Below, piece by piece: positions 35,498-44,264 of a DNA stretch of 52,065 bases (its first letter is position 1; every line of letters begins with the position of its first letter). The notes beneath the pieces were generated by a model. That model ran no database searches. It had not been told where the DNA came from and saw nothing but the letters and a program-made list of their open reading frames with translations. Source of the stretch: Sedimentisphaerales bacterium (GTDB lineage Bacteria; Planctomycetota; Phycisphaerae; Sedimentisphaerales; Anaerohalosphaeraceae); the NCBI GenBank assembly GCA_028282905.1, contig JANQGW010000212.1, positions 1 through 52,065 of the forward strand, written 5' to 3'. A program made the position numbers and the translations under genes.

Positions 35498-36223
35498 ATG
35501 AAAAAGTTTATTGTTGTTTTTTCTGTTTTGATATATTCGCCTGCTTTATTTGCTTTAATTATTTTGAATGATGGGCAATCTCACACCATAGGCCCTGAGA
35601 ATTCAAATTACTTCGAATCATTCAGACTGCATGATGGAGCAACGCCACCCCTGCCAGATGTAACTCAACTAAATATCTTGAACGGTGCCCAATTAGAACG
35701 TGCTGAAGCTTATGGGCACAGTATCATTCAGTGCAAGGGCGGAGAAATGGGATTTCTTGGCAGTTATGATCGCAGTCAAATTATTATGACTGGCGGACGC
35801 ATGTTATTCATGGATGTGTCTGATGAAGGTTATGCTGATATTCGTGGGGGCGAACTCTACTCAGAAGGACTTGGAGTGAACGACAGCGGACATGCCGTTA
35901 TCTCTGGAGGCAATTTGCATTTTGCCGCGATGGAACAGAGTAATGTTGAAGTAAAAGGCGGACAAATTAACGAGTTTACTTGTGGTCATAGCAGCCACGT
36001 TACACTTTATGGAACCGGTTTCAAAGTTAACGGTGTTAATGTTGGAGAAGGAACGCTTTTGCAAAGTTCAGGTCGTATAACAGGAATTCTGGAAACCGGA
36101 GACACGCTTGATTGCAATTTCTGGAGATCTGGCTCATCAATTATTACATTAGTGGAAGTCCCAGAACCAGTCACCTTCGCCCTGCTGACTCTTGGGGGTG
36201 TTTCCTTAAGAAAACGCAAATAA
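35498..36223 (+). CDS. PEP-CTERM sorted secreted protein
   Basis: A 241-residue exported protein. A signal peptide (MKKFIVVFSVLIYSPALFA) is followed by Gly-rich repeating segments (for example GHAVISGGNLHF, SNVEVKGGQINEF, SSHVTLYGTGF) that suggest a short beta-helix. The C-terminus VPEPVTFALLTLGG ending RKRK is a PEP-CTERM signal, cut and anchored by an exosortase and probably linked to the exopolysaccharide layer. No exosortase gene is in the window. The ATG at 35498 follows GGAG and fits the signal peptide; the frame is open 24 codons further upstream, but that would place the start inside the promoter. The body has no recognised enzymatic motif. Confidence 0.88.
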   Translation: MKKFIVVFSVLIYSPALFALIILNDGQSHTIGPENSNYFESFRLHDGATPPLPDVTQLNILNGAQLERAEAYGHSIIQCKGGEMGFLGSYDRSQIIMTGGRMLFMDVSDEGYADIRGGELYSEGLGVNDSGHAVISGGNLHFAAMEQSNVEVKGGQINEFTCGHSSHVTLYGTGFKVNGVNVGEGTLLQSSGRITGILETGDTLDCNFWRSGSSIITLVEVPEPVTFALLTLGGVSLRKRK

Positions 36224-36230
36224 TGCGCGC

Positions 36231-36271
36231 AAAAAAGGCGTCTTGCCGATGTGGTATCGGCAAGACGCCTT
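36231..36271 (-). terminator. Intrinsic terminator of rpsT
   Basis: A perfect 16-bp stem (36235-36250 with 36256-36271; arm starting AAGGCGTCTTGCC) has a 5-base loop. On the minus strand it ends in a run of T (36236-36231), giving a strong terminator for rpsT. The converging PEP-CTERM gene ends 8 bases away and may share it, although its T-tract is weak. Confidence 0.9.
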
Positions 36272-36309
36272 AATATCTAAAGAATTCAGGACATTCCCTG
36301 TCCTGGGTA

Positions 36310-36576
36310 CTAAGCCGTCATGGCATTGAGTCTTCGCGCCATACGAGATTTGATGCGGGAAGCGGTGTTTTTGTGCATCGTACTGGTCGAAGCGACTTTG
36401 TCCAGCTTCTTAACCAGCAACTGATACTGCTCTTTGGCCTTTTCCGCGTCACCGGCCGACAAAGATGCCTCAAAGTGCTTCATCTGGGTCTTGACCATGC
36501 TTTTGCGTGCACGGTTTTGAACCCGTCTTTTGGCATTCTGTCGAACTCGTTTTTTGGCTGATAATGAATGTGCCAC
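36310..36576 (-). CDS. rpsT: 30S ribosomal protein S20
   Basis: An 88-residue basic protein with the S20 layout: MAHSLSAKKRVRQNAKRR at the N-terminus, RNRARKSMVKTQMK-type helix, and the conserved C-terminal HKNTASRIKSRMARRLN. It binds 16S rRNA early in 30S assembly. It starts with GTG, preceded by AGGAG at the usual distance; S20 genes often have weak starts linked to translational autocontrol. It is a single-gene unit ended by a strong terminator. A possible promoter (TTTAAG, 18 bases, TATAGT) lies at 36605-36634. Confidence 0.96.
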   Translation of the reverse strand: MAHSLSAKKRVRQNAKRRVQNRARKSMVKTQMKHFEASLSAGDAEKAKEQYQLLVKKLDKVASTSTMHKNTASRIKSRMARRLNAMTA

Positions 36577-36682
36577 TGTTAACTCCTAAATTTCCGTTCA
36601 ATATACTATACTACTAAGAGGTTGGTTGCTTAAATAATGCTCTCAAACCGACCATTCCGGTCTGCTGGAGAACAGAAAGACC

Positions 36683-38086
36683 CTAATTTGTAACATTTTT
36701 TCGCAATTTGTCAATACGTTGTCCGACATCTTTGTAACTAAAATCGGATTGAGCGAGCTTTCGATAGACTTTCAGGGCCTCATCAATCATCTTGCGAAGC
36801 TCATAACTCCTTGCCAGATTGTATCTTATGTTCTTCGCGACCGCCGATTCCTTGTTGATGCAATTTTTGAGCGCTTCTTCAAAAATTTCGGTCGCATCTT
36901 CCAGCCAGCCCTTCAAAAGGAAGCATATTCCCATTTTATCCATCGACAGCACCCGCAATCTGGGATCTTTCTGGGCTTCCTGCAGCATCGGGATGGCCGC
37001 GTCGAACTGCTTGGCCTTAACCAGACACCGGCCATACTCATATTTCATCTTCAGATCGGTCGGATAATTTTCCTGGCACTTCTTATAATGCTCCAGTTCC
37101 ACCTCGTCCAGTTGTTTCTGGACCTGTTTAAACTGGTTTTTCAGCGTTTCATTGTCCTGTTCCTTGGCAATCTGCTTATTGAGCTGCCGCATCTGGTTTT
37201 TCAATTTTTTGAGCCGAAACTCGCCTAAACGCTTCAAAAACGTGAAATCTTTGCTCTGTTCATGGGCATTTCGCAGAACGCGAACTCCTTCCTCATCGCC
37301 CTCAGCACTTCCCATCGCAAACAAGGCATCCGCCAATGCCAGAATATTGGTGACGGTCACCTCTCCGGCCTGAATCTTCTTTTGAGCATCCAGAACCGCC
37401 TGTTTTTTATCGTCTTCGTTCTTGATCGCATATTCCTGGCGATGCAGCTTATCCTGACTCTCCTTATCCCGGATGGAATCACGGAAGTCGTTTGTTTTTC
37501 CGTACTTACCCTTCTCCATCGTCATCGACGCGCTCAAATCACGAAGCTCATCCCGCAGTGCATCATCTTTAGGTTTGAGCTTAAGAGCATGTTCACAGGC
37601 ATTCACCGCCCGGGTGAACATCTTCATCTTGACAAAGCAGTCTTTCAGCAGAATATAGGTCGCAAAACTGGGCTTATCGGCGGCGCGATTGGCGTCAAAT
37701 ACAAATAACGCCAGCCATTCGGCCGTTCGCAGAAAACTTCCGGCCACCGCCGCTTTCAGCATAGCCTCAGCATACTGAAGATTATCCGGATCTTTGGCCA
37801 GCAGATATTCGGCATTGATCATTTCCTCTTTGGGCCCCTTGCCCTTCAAACGCTTCATTTTCTCCATCATCGACGGCTTTTTCCCACCGCGATCCTGTCG
37901 CAGCAGTGCCAGCTTGCGCAGCGGCAGATGCCCGTCTTCCAGCGCATCCGGAGACAAATTAAGACCTTCAAGGTACAGATCAATCCCGTAATCAAAATTT
38001 TCGGTGGAAGCGACTTCTTCGGCACGGCCAAAAAAAGCCCTCGCCTTCTTCAACCCAACTTCGTATGCGTCTTTTTCTGCAGTCAC
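36683..38086 (-). CDS. Tetratricopeptide-repeat protein
   Basis: A 467-residue soluble protein made mostly of TPR-like helical hairpins. Recognisable units include AFFGRAEEVASTENFDYGID near the start, FTRAVNACEHALKLKPKDD at about 175-195, and KYEYGRCLVKAKQFDAAIPM near 345-365. Between them, at about 285-340, lies a charged coiled coil (NQMRQLNKQIAKEQDNE). There is no signal peptide. The role is presumably scaffolding; no partner is evident. The start is a GTG at 38086 with GAGAG upstream. It is transcribed toward rpsT but separated from it by about 106 bases including the rpsT promoter area. Confidence 0.85.
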   Translation of the reverse strand: MTAEKDAYEVGLKKARAFFGRAEEVASTENFDYGIDLYLEGLNLSPDALEDGHLPLRKLALLRQDRGGKKPSMMEKMKRLKGKGPKEEMINAEYLLAKDPDNLQYAEAMLKAAVAGSFLRTAEWLALFVFDANRAADKPSFATYILLKDCFVKMKMFTRAVNACEHALKLKPKDDALRDELRDLSASMTMEKGKYGKTNDFRDSIRDKESQDKLHRQEYAIKNEDDKKQAVLDAQKKIQAGEVTVTNILALADALFAMGSAEGDEEGVRVLRNAHEQSKDFTFLKRLGEFRLKKLKNQMRQLNKQIAKEQDNETLKNQFKQVQKQLDEVELEHYKKCQENYPTDLKMKYEYGRCLVKAKQFDAAIPMLQEAQKDPRLRVLSMDKMGICFLLKGWLEDATEIFEEALKNCINKESAVAKNIRYNLARSYELRKMIDEALKVYRKLAQSDFSYKDVGQRIDKLRKNVTN

Positions 38087-38346
38087 GTCGTACTAACTCT
38101 CCCAATCGATTGGTATTAATGAGGGTATCATACAGGCTTGAACGCCTGATTGTCAATAAAAATAGACCCGCTTTGCGGTTCTTTGCATTTGTCAAAAAAG
38201 AAATCCGAAAACCCTTGAAATTCTCCATCCGGGTTGATAGCTTGTGACGAACTATTATGGGACATCGTGAGGCGTATCTTGCCTTTCAAAATCCCGGACC
38301 GTGATAAAATAGAGAATTTAAACCTGATAAGAACAAGGATCCGGCT

Positions 38347-38958
38347 ATGCTGCCGATGTATTTTAAAGCATTTATCGCCCTGTTTGTGATTATGGACCCA
38401 ATTGGCAATGTCCCGGTCTTTTTGTCCGTCACAAAGCCACTAGCCCGCAAAGACCAGCTCAAGGCCTTCTCGCTTTCGGTTCTGGTCGCCTTTTCCATCC
38501 TTATCGTCTTTGGGCTGGGCGGACAGCTCATCCTCGACAAAATTTTCCATATCAAAATCGCCGATATGCAGATTGCCGGAGGGATCTTGCTGTTTCTGCA
38601 CGCGATCAAGGAACTGACCGTCAGTTCCTCTCACAGCGGCAGTGAATTCAAGCCGTCCATTGACCCGGGCGAAATCGCCTGCGTGCCGCTGGCCTGCCCG
38701 CTGCTTGCTGGACCGGGCGCATTGATCACCATGCTGACGCTCTGCCAGGATCCGGAAACCGGCCTTTTAATCGCTGCGGCCGCCGCGATCTCGGTACTCG
38801 GTTTGTTCTGGATCATGATGCGTTCGGTCGATACCATCAGCCGAATTGCCGGCAAGCTGGTGATCACCGTCACCTCCAAGATCATGCTGATTTTAGTCGC
38901 TGCCATCGGTGTCAAGATGACCATCCATGGCATCCAGTTTTACTTCCCGGCTCAATAA
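38347..38958 (+). CDS. MarC/UPF0056 family membrane protein
   Basis: A 203-residue inner-membrane protein with six predicted helices. AFIALFVIMDPIGNVPVFLS at about 8-27 is the family signature, with ADMQIAGGILLFLHAIKE in the third helix and PLACPLLAGPGALITMLT in the fourth, which includes the conserved PLLAGPG. MarC was once linked to antibiotic resistance in E. coli, a link later withdrawn; the transported substrate is unknown. It is divergent from the TPR gene and followed 59 bases later by the MFS gene in the same direction, which appears to have its own promoter. Confidence 0.93.
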   Translation: MLPMYFKAFIALFVIMDPIGNVPVFLSVTKPLARKDQLKAFSLSVLVAFSILIVFGLGGQLILDKIFHIKIADMQIAGGILLFLHAIKELTVSSSHSGSEFKPSIDPGEIACVPLACPLLAGPGALITMLTLCQDPETGLLIAAAAAISVLGLFWIMMRSVDTISRIAGKLVITVTSKIMLILVAAIGVKMTIHGIQFYFPAQ

Positions 38959-38980
38959 AATATTTCCGTTAAAAAGCGGC

Positions 38981-39008
38981 TTGCATCGGGGCGCTAATGT
39001 GTTAAGAT
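38981..39008 (+). promoter_or_regulatory. Candidate promoter giving a leaderless MFS message
   Basis: TTGCAT (38981-38986), a 16-base spacer and TAAGAT (39003-39008). Only 9 bases separate the -10 box from the ATG, so transcription would start at or next to the start codon. No ribosome-binding site is visible. Confidence 0.4.
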
Positions 39009-39017
39009 GCGCGCCCT

Positions 39018-40421
39018 ATGAACGACAATATTATCCGACAAACGAAAACAGGCCGACTGGTGATTCGTTCTAAGCACCGGCGACACTCTATCCGCGCAGC
39101 CATCTACACAGCCATTCTTCATACCATCGGCTCGACGTGTCTGCTGGCAGGTACCTTACAGCTTTTCTGTCTCAGCTTGGACGCTGACGATTTATTTCTG
39201 GGCCTGCTGAATTTTGCCATCTGGGCGGGTGCGCCTTTTCTGCTGGCCGGCATGAGCCTGATGCGGCGATTCGGCAAGCGGCGGATTCTGGTTTTATGGG
39301 CCGGTGTCATACCTGCAGTATTCATGGCATCTACCCCGATCGTCCCATTGGCAGCCCACCTACAGTGGCTGCCGACAACATGGGCCTTGTACTGGCTGCT
39401 CCAAGCGGTGTTCTTGAGGTCAGCCTCGGACAGCATCGGCGCCGCCGGCTGGTTTCCCGTTCTACAGGATAACGTCCCTTCACGGATCACGGGAAAGTTC
39501 TTTGGTACCTTTCGCATGTACTGGCAGACCAGCGTTCTGGTCAGCACCCTGCTGATCGCCTGGTTTCTTGGGCGTGAGCCGGCCTGGTGGAAATTCACTT
39601 TGGTCTTTGCCATCGGTGAGGTCTGCTTTATCCTGAAAATCTTCGCCATGCGCCAGTTAAAAGAGAAACCGCCGGCCGAACCTGTTAAAACGCCCCCGTC
39701 CGTCTGGACCGTGCTGAAACGGACTGCTCGCCACCGCGAGACCCGCATTTTCCTCGGCTATGTATTGAGCTATAACATCGCCTCGTTTATGTGCCTGCCT
39801 TTCCAGATCAAGTTCCTTAAAGAACTGGGTTACAGTGCCGGTTTTATCGTTGCCGCCACCTCAATGATCAGTGTCGGCGCTCTGCTGTGCCTGCGATTCT
39901 GGGGAAAACTCGCCGACCGCTTTGGCAACCGCTCTACCTTCGGGGCAAGCCATATAGGGATGGCTATCGTGCTGGCCGGCTGGCTGATTGTGGATCGTAA
40001 CGCGTTTTCCGGCGTCCTTGTCTTTGTGCTCTACGGCTTGTGGAGTGTTTTTCAGAGCGGAAACAGCATCGCCCAAACCCGCCACATGTTCCACAGCGTC
40101 CCGGAATCGGACCAGTCCGGTCTGGTCGTGGTCAACATGATGCTGACCTTGTCGGTCGCCGTCGCCCCGCTGGTCAGCGGCCTGTTTTTATGGCTTTCAT
40201 CCGGCTGGCAGGCAACCTCGGGGGCACTGAACGCGAATCATTACCACATGCTGTTCGCGCTGGCGGCGGTACTGCTGGCCGTGCCCCACGCCATGGGCAA
40301 GCACTTCCAGACCGCGAAAGAAAACTCAACCGTCGAGGTCTTTGTCGTCGTCACCCGCCCGTTGATAAGCCTCTTCGGCTCTCTCATCGCATTGCCGCGA
40401 AAACGAAATAATAAACACTGA
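39018..40421 (+). CDS. Major facilitator superfamily transporter
   Basis: A 467-residue membrane protein with about twelve helices. A basic N-terminus (RSKHRRHSIRAAIY) leads to the first helix. The second loop has RRFGKRRILVLWAGV, and the corresponding loop of the second half has FWGKLADRFGNRSTFGAS (about 294-311), the MFS A-motif with D and R residues. The long middle loop (about 215-240) carries EKPPAEPVKTPPS. The group resembles uncharacterised MFS proteins of planctomycetes; the substrate is not evident. It ends 25 bases before the end of the converging esterase gene, with no clear terminator between them. Confidence 0.88.
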   Translation: MNDNIIRQTKTGRLVIRSKHRRHSIRAAIYTAILHTIGSTCLLAGTLQLFCLSLDADDLFLGLLNFAIWAGAPFLLAGMSLMRRFGKRRILVLWAGVIPAVFMASTPIVPLAAHLQWLPTTWALYWLLQAVFLRSASDSIGAAGWFPVLQDNVPSRITGKFFGTFRMYWQTSVLVSTLLIAWFLGREPAWWKFTLVFAIGEVCFILKIFAMRQLKEKPPAEPVKTPPSVWTVLKRTARHRETRIFLGYVLSYNIASFMCLPFQIKFLKELGYSAGFIVAATSMISVGALLCLRFWGKLADRFGNRSTFGASHIGMAIVLAGWLIVDRNAFSGVLVFVLYGLWSVFQSGNSIAQTRHMFHSVPESDQSGLVVVNMMLTLSVAVAPLVSGLFLWLSSGWQATSGALNANHYHMLFALAAVLLAVPHAMGKHFQTAKENSTVEVFVVVTRPLISLFGSLIALPRKRNNKH

Positions 40422-40445
40422 AATATATCATTTCCAAGTCAGGCA

Positions 40446-42602
40446 TCATAATTCATTCAGCAGCGGCGTCAGGGCATCGGCCCAAACCTGATAACCTCGG
40501 CCGGTGATATGAACGCGGTCGGACCGCATGGTTTCAAAATTGATGCTGCCGTCTTCTTTGAGGAAAAGGCCCCGCAAATCACGATAGTAAACCTGCCGGT
40601 CTATGCCCAGTGAAGCAATCTGCTGATGAATGATTTCAGTTTGTTTGCGCCGCCATGTGCCGGGCTGCCCCGTTGGAAAACAGCCATGCAGAACAATCTT
40701 AGCATCCGGTTTTGTTTTTTGCAGCAAAGCAATCAACGTCTGAACACCTTCGGCAATTTCATTGCCGTCATTGCGATGGCCGCCCAGATTATTGACGCCA
40801 ATCATCACGACAATCACTTTGGGATTCAACGGGTCCAGACAGCCGTTCTGCACACGCCACAGCAGGTGCTCGGTACGGTCGCCGCTGATGCCCATGCTGA
40901 TGCCTTTCCGACTGCCGCAAAGTTTGTCAAACGCCCGACCGCCTTGGGATTTCGAGAGTCGGTTCGGCCCTGAACCGGTCCAGCTTTGCGTAATCGAGTC
41001 GCCCAGGAAAACAATCTCAATATCCGGATTCTGTGCGGCCAATTGGTTAATCTGGCGGTGCTGGCCCCACCAGGTTCCACCACCCCATCCGGCTGGACCG
41101 CCGCGATGTTCGGCACTGGGAACCGGGATAACCGCACGATTGATACGCCGACCGGTTGCCTTAAGAAGAAAATTGATAATCGGTGTTGGATTTTTCAGAC
41201 TGTGCGGATGATGATCAACACCTTCCTTGCGAATCACCTCAATCGGACCGCCCAACTTCTGATACCGTTTTTCGATAATATCCGTGTTTTCAGCCACCGG
41301 AACCACGTGGTCAACCTGGCCAACCACATGCAGCAAAGGGATGCCTGCTTTTGCCAGCGGCGACAGTTGGTCGATAGGATTGCCGGTAAAATCAACAGCG
41401 GTTGCTTCAGTTATTCCATAGACCTTCAGGCATCTTTGCCAGTCAGCGGCACTGCCTTTGCCTGTTCCTTTGCCGCCGGGCCAGCTTTTAATATCGCACA
41501 CCGGTGCATCGGCATAAATCGCCGCCACCTTGTCTGGGTTTTGAGCGGCCCAGTTATAAATGATCAGTCCGCCCCGACTCATGCCTTCCAGAACCGGCTT
41601 TGAAGAAAATCCTGCCTGCCGCAAAAAGTCATAGAAGCCGTCCCATATCTTAACGGCTTCGGCGCTGCCGTAGAGATTGGCCACATCGATATAAGCCACA
41701 TGAAATCCCCGTTCCAGCAATGCCAAATCCGTTTGCGGCTCATGACCGAAAAACCGTGCCCGCCATATCCACGGCAAACCTTTCGCCGGTCGGACCGGCT
41801 GAACAATCCGCGCCTGACGGTTGGCCAGTTTGAAACGAAGTTCGTCATAGCCGCGAAATTCGCCCTTTTCAGCCTCAATCCCTTTATCTTTTAGAAACTG
41901 TGAAAACGAAAAATCCTTTTTACGCGGCGTGATTAGAAACTCATGCGTGATATTCGCAATCGCTTCGGCACCGAAGCTGTTGGGATGCACCAGGTCTGCA
42001 TCCATCCAGTCCTTGCGCCCCTGAAACGCCGCATGGAGTTCAATCATTTCACAGCCGGTTTGTCGTGCCACCTTGCGAATTCTCGGAATAACTTCCCGTT
42101 CAATCCGTCCGCCGTCAATCGTATCGCCGGCGGTCCAGGCCGGAACCGGCAGCAGCAAAATTATCCGGGGCCGACTGTCTAGTGACTTGAACGACATGAT
42201 AAGATCGACGTAATCCTTTTCAAAGGCGCCTTTATGCTGCCAGTTAACCATCTTGCTGTCATTGGTGCCGAGTTTGATCAGAACAATCTGCGGCTCGAAG
42301 GCCAGCGCCTTCTGATAGGCATCGGTTTTCCAATAGGGTATATTGCCCTGTCGCAGCAGGGTCGCGCCGTTGACTCCGAAATTCCGCACATCATAGCCTT
42401 TGCACAACCGCCAGCCTAATTGTGTCGGATAGCAGTTATCTGTCCTGGCCGTGATGGTTGCGCCATAAGTGATGCTGTCGCCCACACACGCCACACGAAC
42501 CGATTGGTCGGCACTGCAAATCCCCCCGACAATAAGAAATAGTACCAGCAGGCAAAGAACACTGCTGCGATTAAACAACTTCCAGGAAAATAACGATTTC
42601 AT
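40446..42602 (-). CDS. Three-domain esterase: SGNH hydrolase, alpha/beta hydrolase, SGNH hydrolase
   Basis: A 718-residue secreted protein with a signal peptide (about 1-31). The first SGNH domain has GDSITYG (Ser43), GTND (112-115) and DADLVHP (Asp203, His206). The middle alpha/beta hydrolase has the nucleophile elbow GMSRGG (Ser342), an acid region VVGQVDHVVP (about 427-436) and histidines in DHHPHS (463-468). The last SGNH domain has GDSITQS (Ser536), GVNN (602-605) and SDRVHIT (Asp695, His698). All three active sites look intact. Such enzymes remove acetyl or other acyl groups from plant or algal polysaccharides. The ATG follows AGGAG. It is adjacent to the Tat-exported gene and the GH172 gene, all leftward. 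Confidence 0.9.
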   Translation of the reverse strand: MKSLFSWKLFNRSSVLCLLVLFLIVGGICSADQSVRVACVGDSITYGATITARTDNCYPTQLGWRLCKGYDVRNFGVNGATLLRQGNIPYWKTDAYQKALAFEPQIVLIKLGTNDSKMVNWQHKGAFEKDYVDLIMSFKSLDSRPRIILLLPVPAWTAGDTIDGGRIEREVIPRIRKVARQTGCEMIELHAAFQGRKDWMDADLVHPNSFGAEAIANITHEFLITPRKKDFSFSQFLKDKGIEAEKGEFRGYDELRFKLANRQARIVQPVRPAKGLPWIWRARFFGHEPQTDLALLERGFHVAYIDVANLYGSAEAVKIWDGFYDFLRQAGFSSKPVLEGMSRGGLIIYNWAAQNPDKVAAIYADAPVCDIKSWPGGKGTGKGSAADWQRCLKVYGITEATAVDFTGNPIDQLSPLAKAGIPLLHVVGQVDHVVPVAENTDIIEKRYQKLGGPIEVIRKEGVDHHPHSLKNPTPIINFLLKATGRRINRAVIPVPSAEHRGGPAGWGGGTWWGQHRQINQLAAQNPDIEIVFLGDSITQSWTGSGPNRLSKSQGGRAFDKLCGSRKGISMGISGDRTEHLLWRVQNGCLDPLNPKVIVVMIGVNNLGGHRNDGNEIAEGVQTLIALLQKTKPDAKIVLHGCFPTGQPGTWRRKQTEIIHQQIASLGIDRQVYYRDLRGLFLKEDGSINFETMRSDRVHITGRGYQVWADALTPLLNEL

Positions 42603-42829
42603 AAATTACTCCTGTTCAATAAAGATCGAAAAACTAACTCATATTTAAACAGTGAAGTAATTATAGCTACATATCCATAAACTGAAAACGTAAACTTTCT
42701 ACTTTTTAGGTTACTGACGTTAATGATTCATGGATAGCCGACCAGGTGACCATCCGGGCACTGCGCATAGCACAGCGGACCATCGCGACATGGATCATTC
42801 AAACTGCTTAGTTTACTGTCTATGGTTAA
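42603..42829. other. Gap with a small cysteine-rich frame
   Basis: No full gene. On the minus strand, 42799-42728 encodes about 23 residues ending in a stop, including NDPCRDGPLCYAQCPDGH; it has no ATG and a stop shortly upstream. It may be the end of a lost gene. The near-palindromic ends ATGATTCATG and CATGGATCAT bracket this stretch. Confidence 0.35.
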
Positions 42830-44086
42830 TTACATATAGTCCAGCAGCGGCTTGTTTTCGATAATGGCACGCAGGCCGACCATCGGCATAGACACGGTCC
42901 CGAGAAATTCCATCGGACCGGCCGGGGCACCATCCTGCTGCAGGTACTCGGCATATTTGATTTTTTCAAAGTTTGCCAACAGTTCTTTTGCCAGGGCCAA
43001 TGCCTTGGGAGCGTCAAAGTCCGCAATTGCCGGTAAGACAAAACCGGTCCCAGTTCCCCAATACCCGCCATTCTGGTAAGTCACTCCACGGTCCGTTCCG
43101 GGCCACCCCTTCGGGCCCGGCACCTGCCGAGTGCATCCCTGCAGGAATATCTTGGACCATTTTTCAGTGAATGTGCGGGCAATAATCTTTTGCTGGTTCT
43201 TGTCGGCCAGCGACCAGCCTAAACCGTTGCCCCAGACACTGAATGCCCGCCCTTTCCTGGACGCTCCCATGAAGCCGCCAATCTTTTCATCAAACAAGCG
43301 TGTGATGCCCTTTCTGATTTTGGCCGCCTGTCTTTTCCATTGCTTGATCGTTTCGTCATCTATGGCACCTTTGAACAGTTCAGCCGACCGCTCCAGCCCC
43401 CGGATCGTCACCAGGCTGGTCATCAGATCCAGGCCGGTCAAACGAATCGAATCCATAAATCCAAATCCGACGATTGACCGCTGAGGATTGGAATACACCA
43501 AATCAAAGGCAAAGGGAACCTGCTGATAACTGCGTTTAATTAATTGTGCCCAGCGTTCTTTTTCAGGAATGGCGCAGCCGGCTTTCGCGGCATAGCTCAG
43601 CAATCGAACCCAGGCAGACGGCAGATGCAGCGGCATGCTCTCGCTCATCGGACGGTTATCACCGCCGCCGGGACTCATAATGGGCGTCCCGTCGTACTCC
43701 ACGCGATCCGGAACCGTCGGCAGGTCAAGAGAGGCGCGCGTCACAAATCGAACGGCATCATTCAGCTCCGGTCCCTTTTGCAATTCAGGATAACCGATCA
43801 TCGGCCAGGTGAAATCATCGTGCCACAATCCATTGTACCATTTACTGGAACATGGCCTTATCAGCGCATAACCATCCACTGTGACCTTGGCCAGGTCCAC
43901 GAGCTTTTGCATATGTCCGCCGTACTCTTTATAAAGACTTTTAAATTCACCAAGAATCTTTTCATTTATTGATGACTGTGTCGCAGGCTGTGCAAAAGCA
44001 AGACTGCTACTCCATGCAGCAACCCCAACAGATGCAGCACTTGAAGCCATAAACTGACGCCGTGAAAGACTATTGTTAACACTCAT
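42830..44086 (-). CDS. Tat-exported protein, possible (alpha/alpha)6-barrel glycan enzyme
   Basis: A 418-residue protein with a twin-arginine signal, SRRQFMASSAASVGVAAW at residues 8-25, then an Ala-rich cleavage region (SLAFAQPATQ). The mature part is rich in helices and tryptophans, for example DDFTWPMIGYPELQKG, SAWVRLLSYAAKAG and NGGYWGTGTGFVLPAI, a texture like the (alpha/alpha)6-toroid glycoside hydrolases and epimerases. I cannot name the family or catalytic residues. The ATG at 44086 follows AAGGAA and gives a standard Tat leader; the frame is open 11 codons further upstream. Neighbours on both sides are polysaccharide enzymes, which supports a role in glycan processing (inference). 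Confidence 0.75.
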   Translation of the reverse strand: MSVNNSLSRRQFMASSAASVGVAAWSSSLAFAQPATQSSINEKILGEFKSLYKEYGGHMQKLVDLAKVTVDGYALIRPCSSKWYNGLWHDDFTWPMIGYPELQKGPELNDAVRFVTRASLDLPTVPDRVEYDGTPIMSPGGGDNRPMSESMPLHLPSAWVRLLSYAAKAGCAIPEKERWAQLIKRSYQQVPFAFDLVYSNPQRSIVGFGFMDSIRLTGLDLMTSLVTIRGLERSAELFKGAIDDETIKQWKRQAAKIRKGITRLFDEKIGGFMGASRKGRAFSVWGNGLGWSLADKNQQKIIARTFTEKWSKIFLQGCTRQVPGPKGWPGTDRGVTYQNGGYWGTGTGFVLPAIADFDAPKALALAKELLANFEKIKYAEYLQQDGAPAGPMEFLGTVSMPMVGLRAIIENKPLLDYM

Positions 44087-44264
44087 CTTCTTTTCCTTTC
44101 TCTTATTGCACATTGCCATTCTGACATTATATAATCAACACTCAACTATCGCCAGATGAAAACAGCGACTCCTCGCATATATTTTAACAGTAGATTAACT
44201 CTTAAGAATTGAACTCTGAGACGCTGTTTTAACAATCGCTATATCTTAAAATTCTACAGAGAGA

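Noticed and set aside
38281..38346. Possible promoter TTGCCT ... TGATAA before the MarC-family gene
   Set aside because: The -10 match is poor and the spacing ambiguous, so I did not list it.
39119..39748. A 209-codon minus-strand frame opposite the MFS gene
   Set aside because: Arg/Pro-rich shadow of a hydrophobic membrane protein frame; no start signal.
44159..44230. Inverted repeat AAAACAGCG / CGCTGTTTT downstream of the GH172 gene
   Set aside because: The arms are 9 bases with a 54-base loop and lack a T-run in the right place, so a terminator or attachment-site call is not supported.
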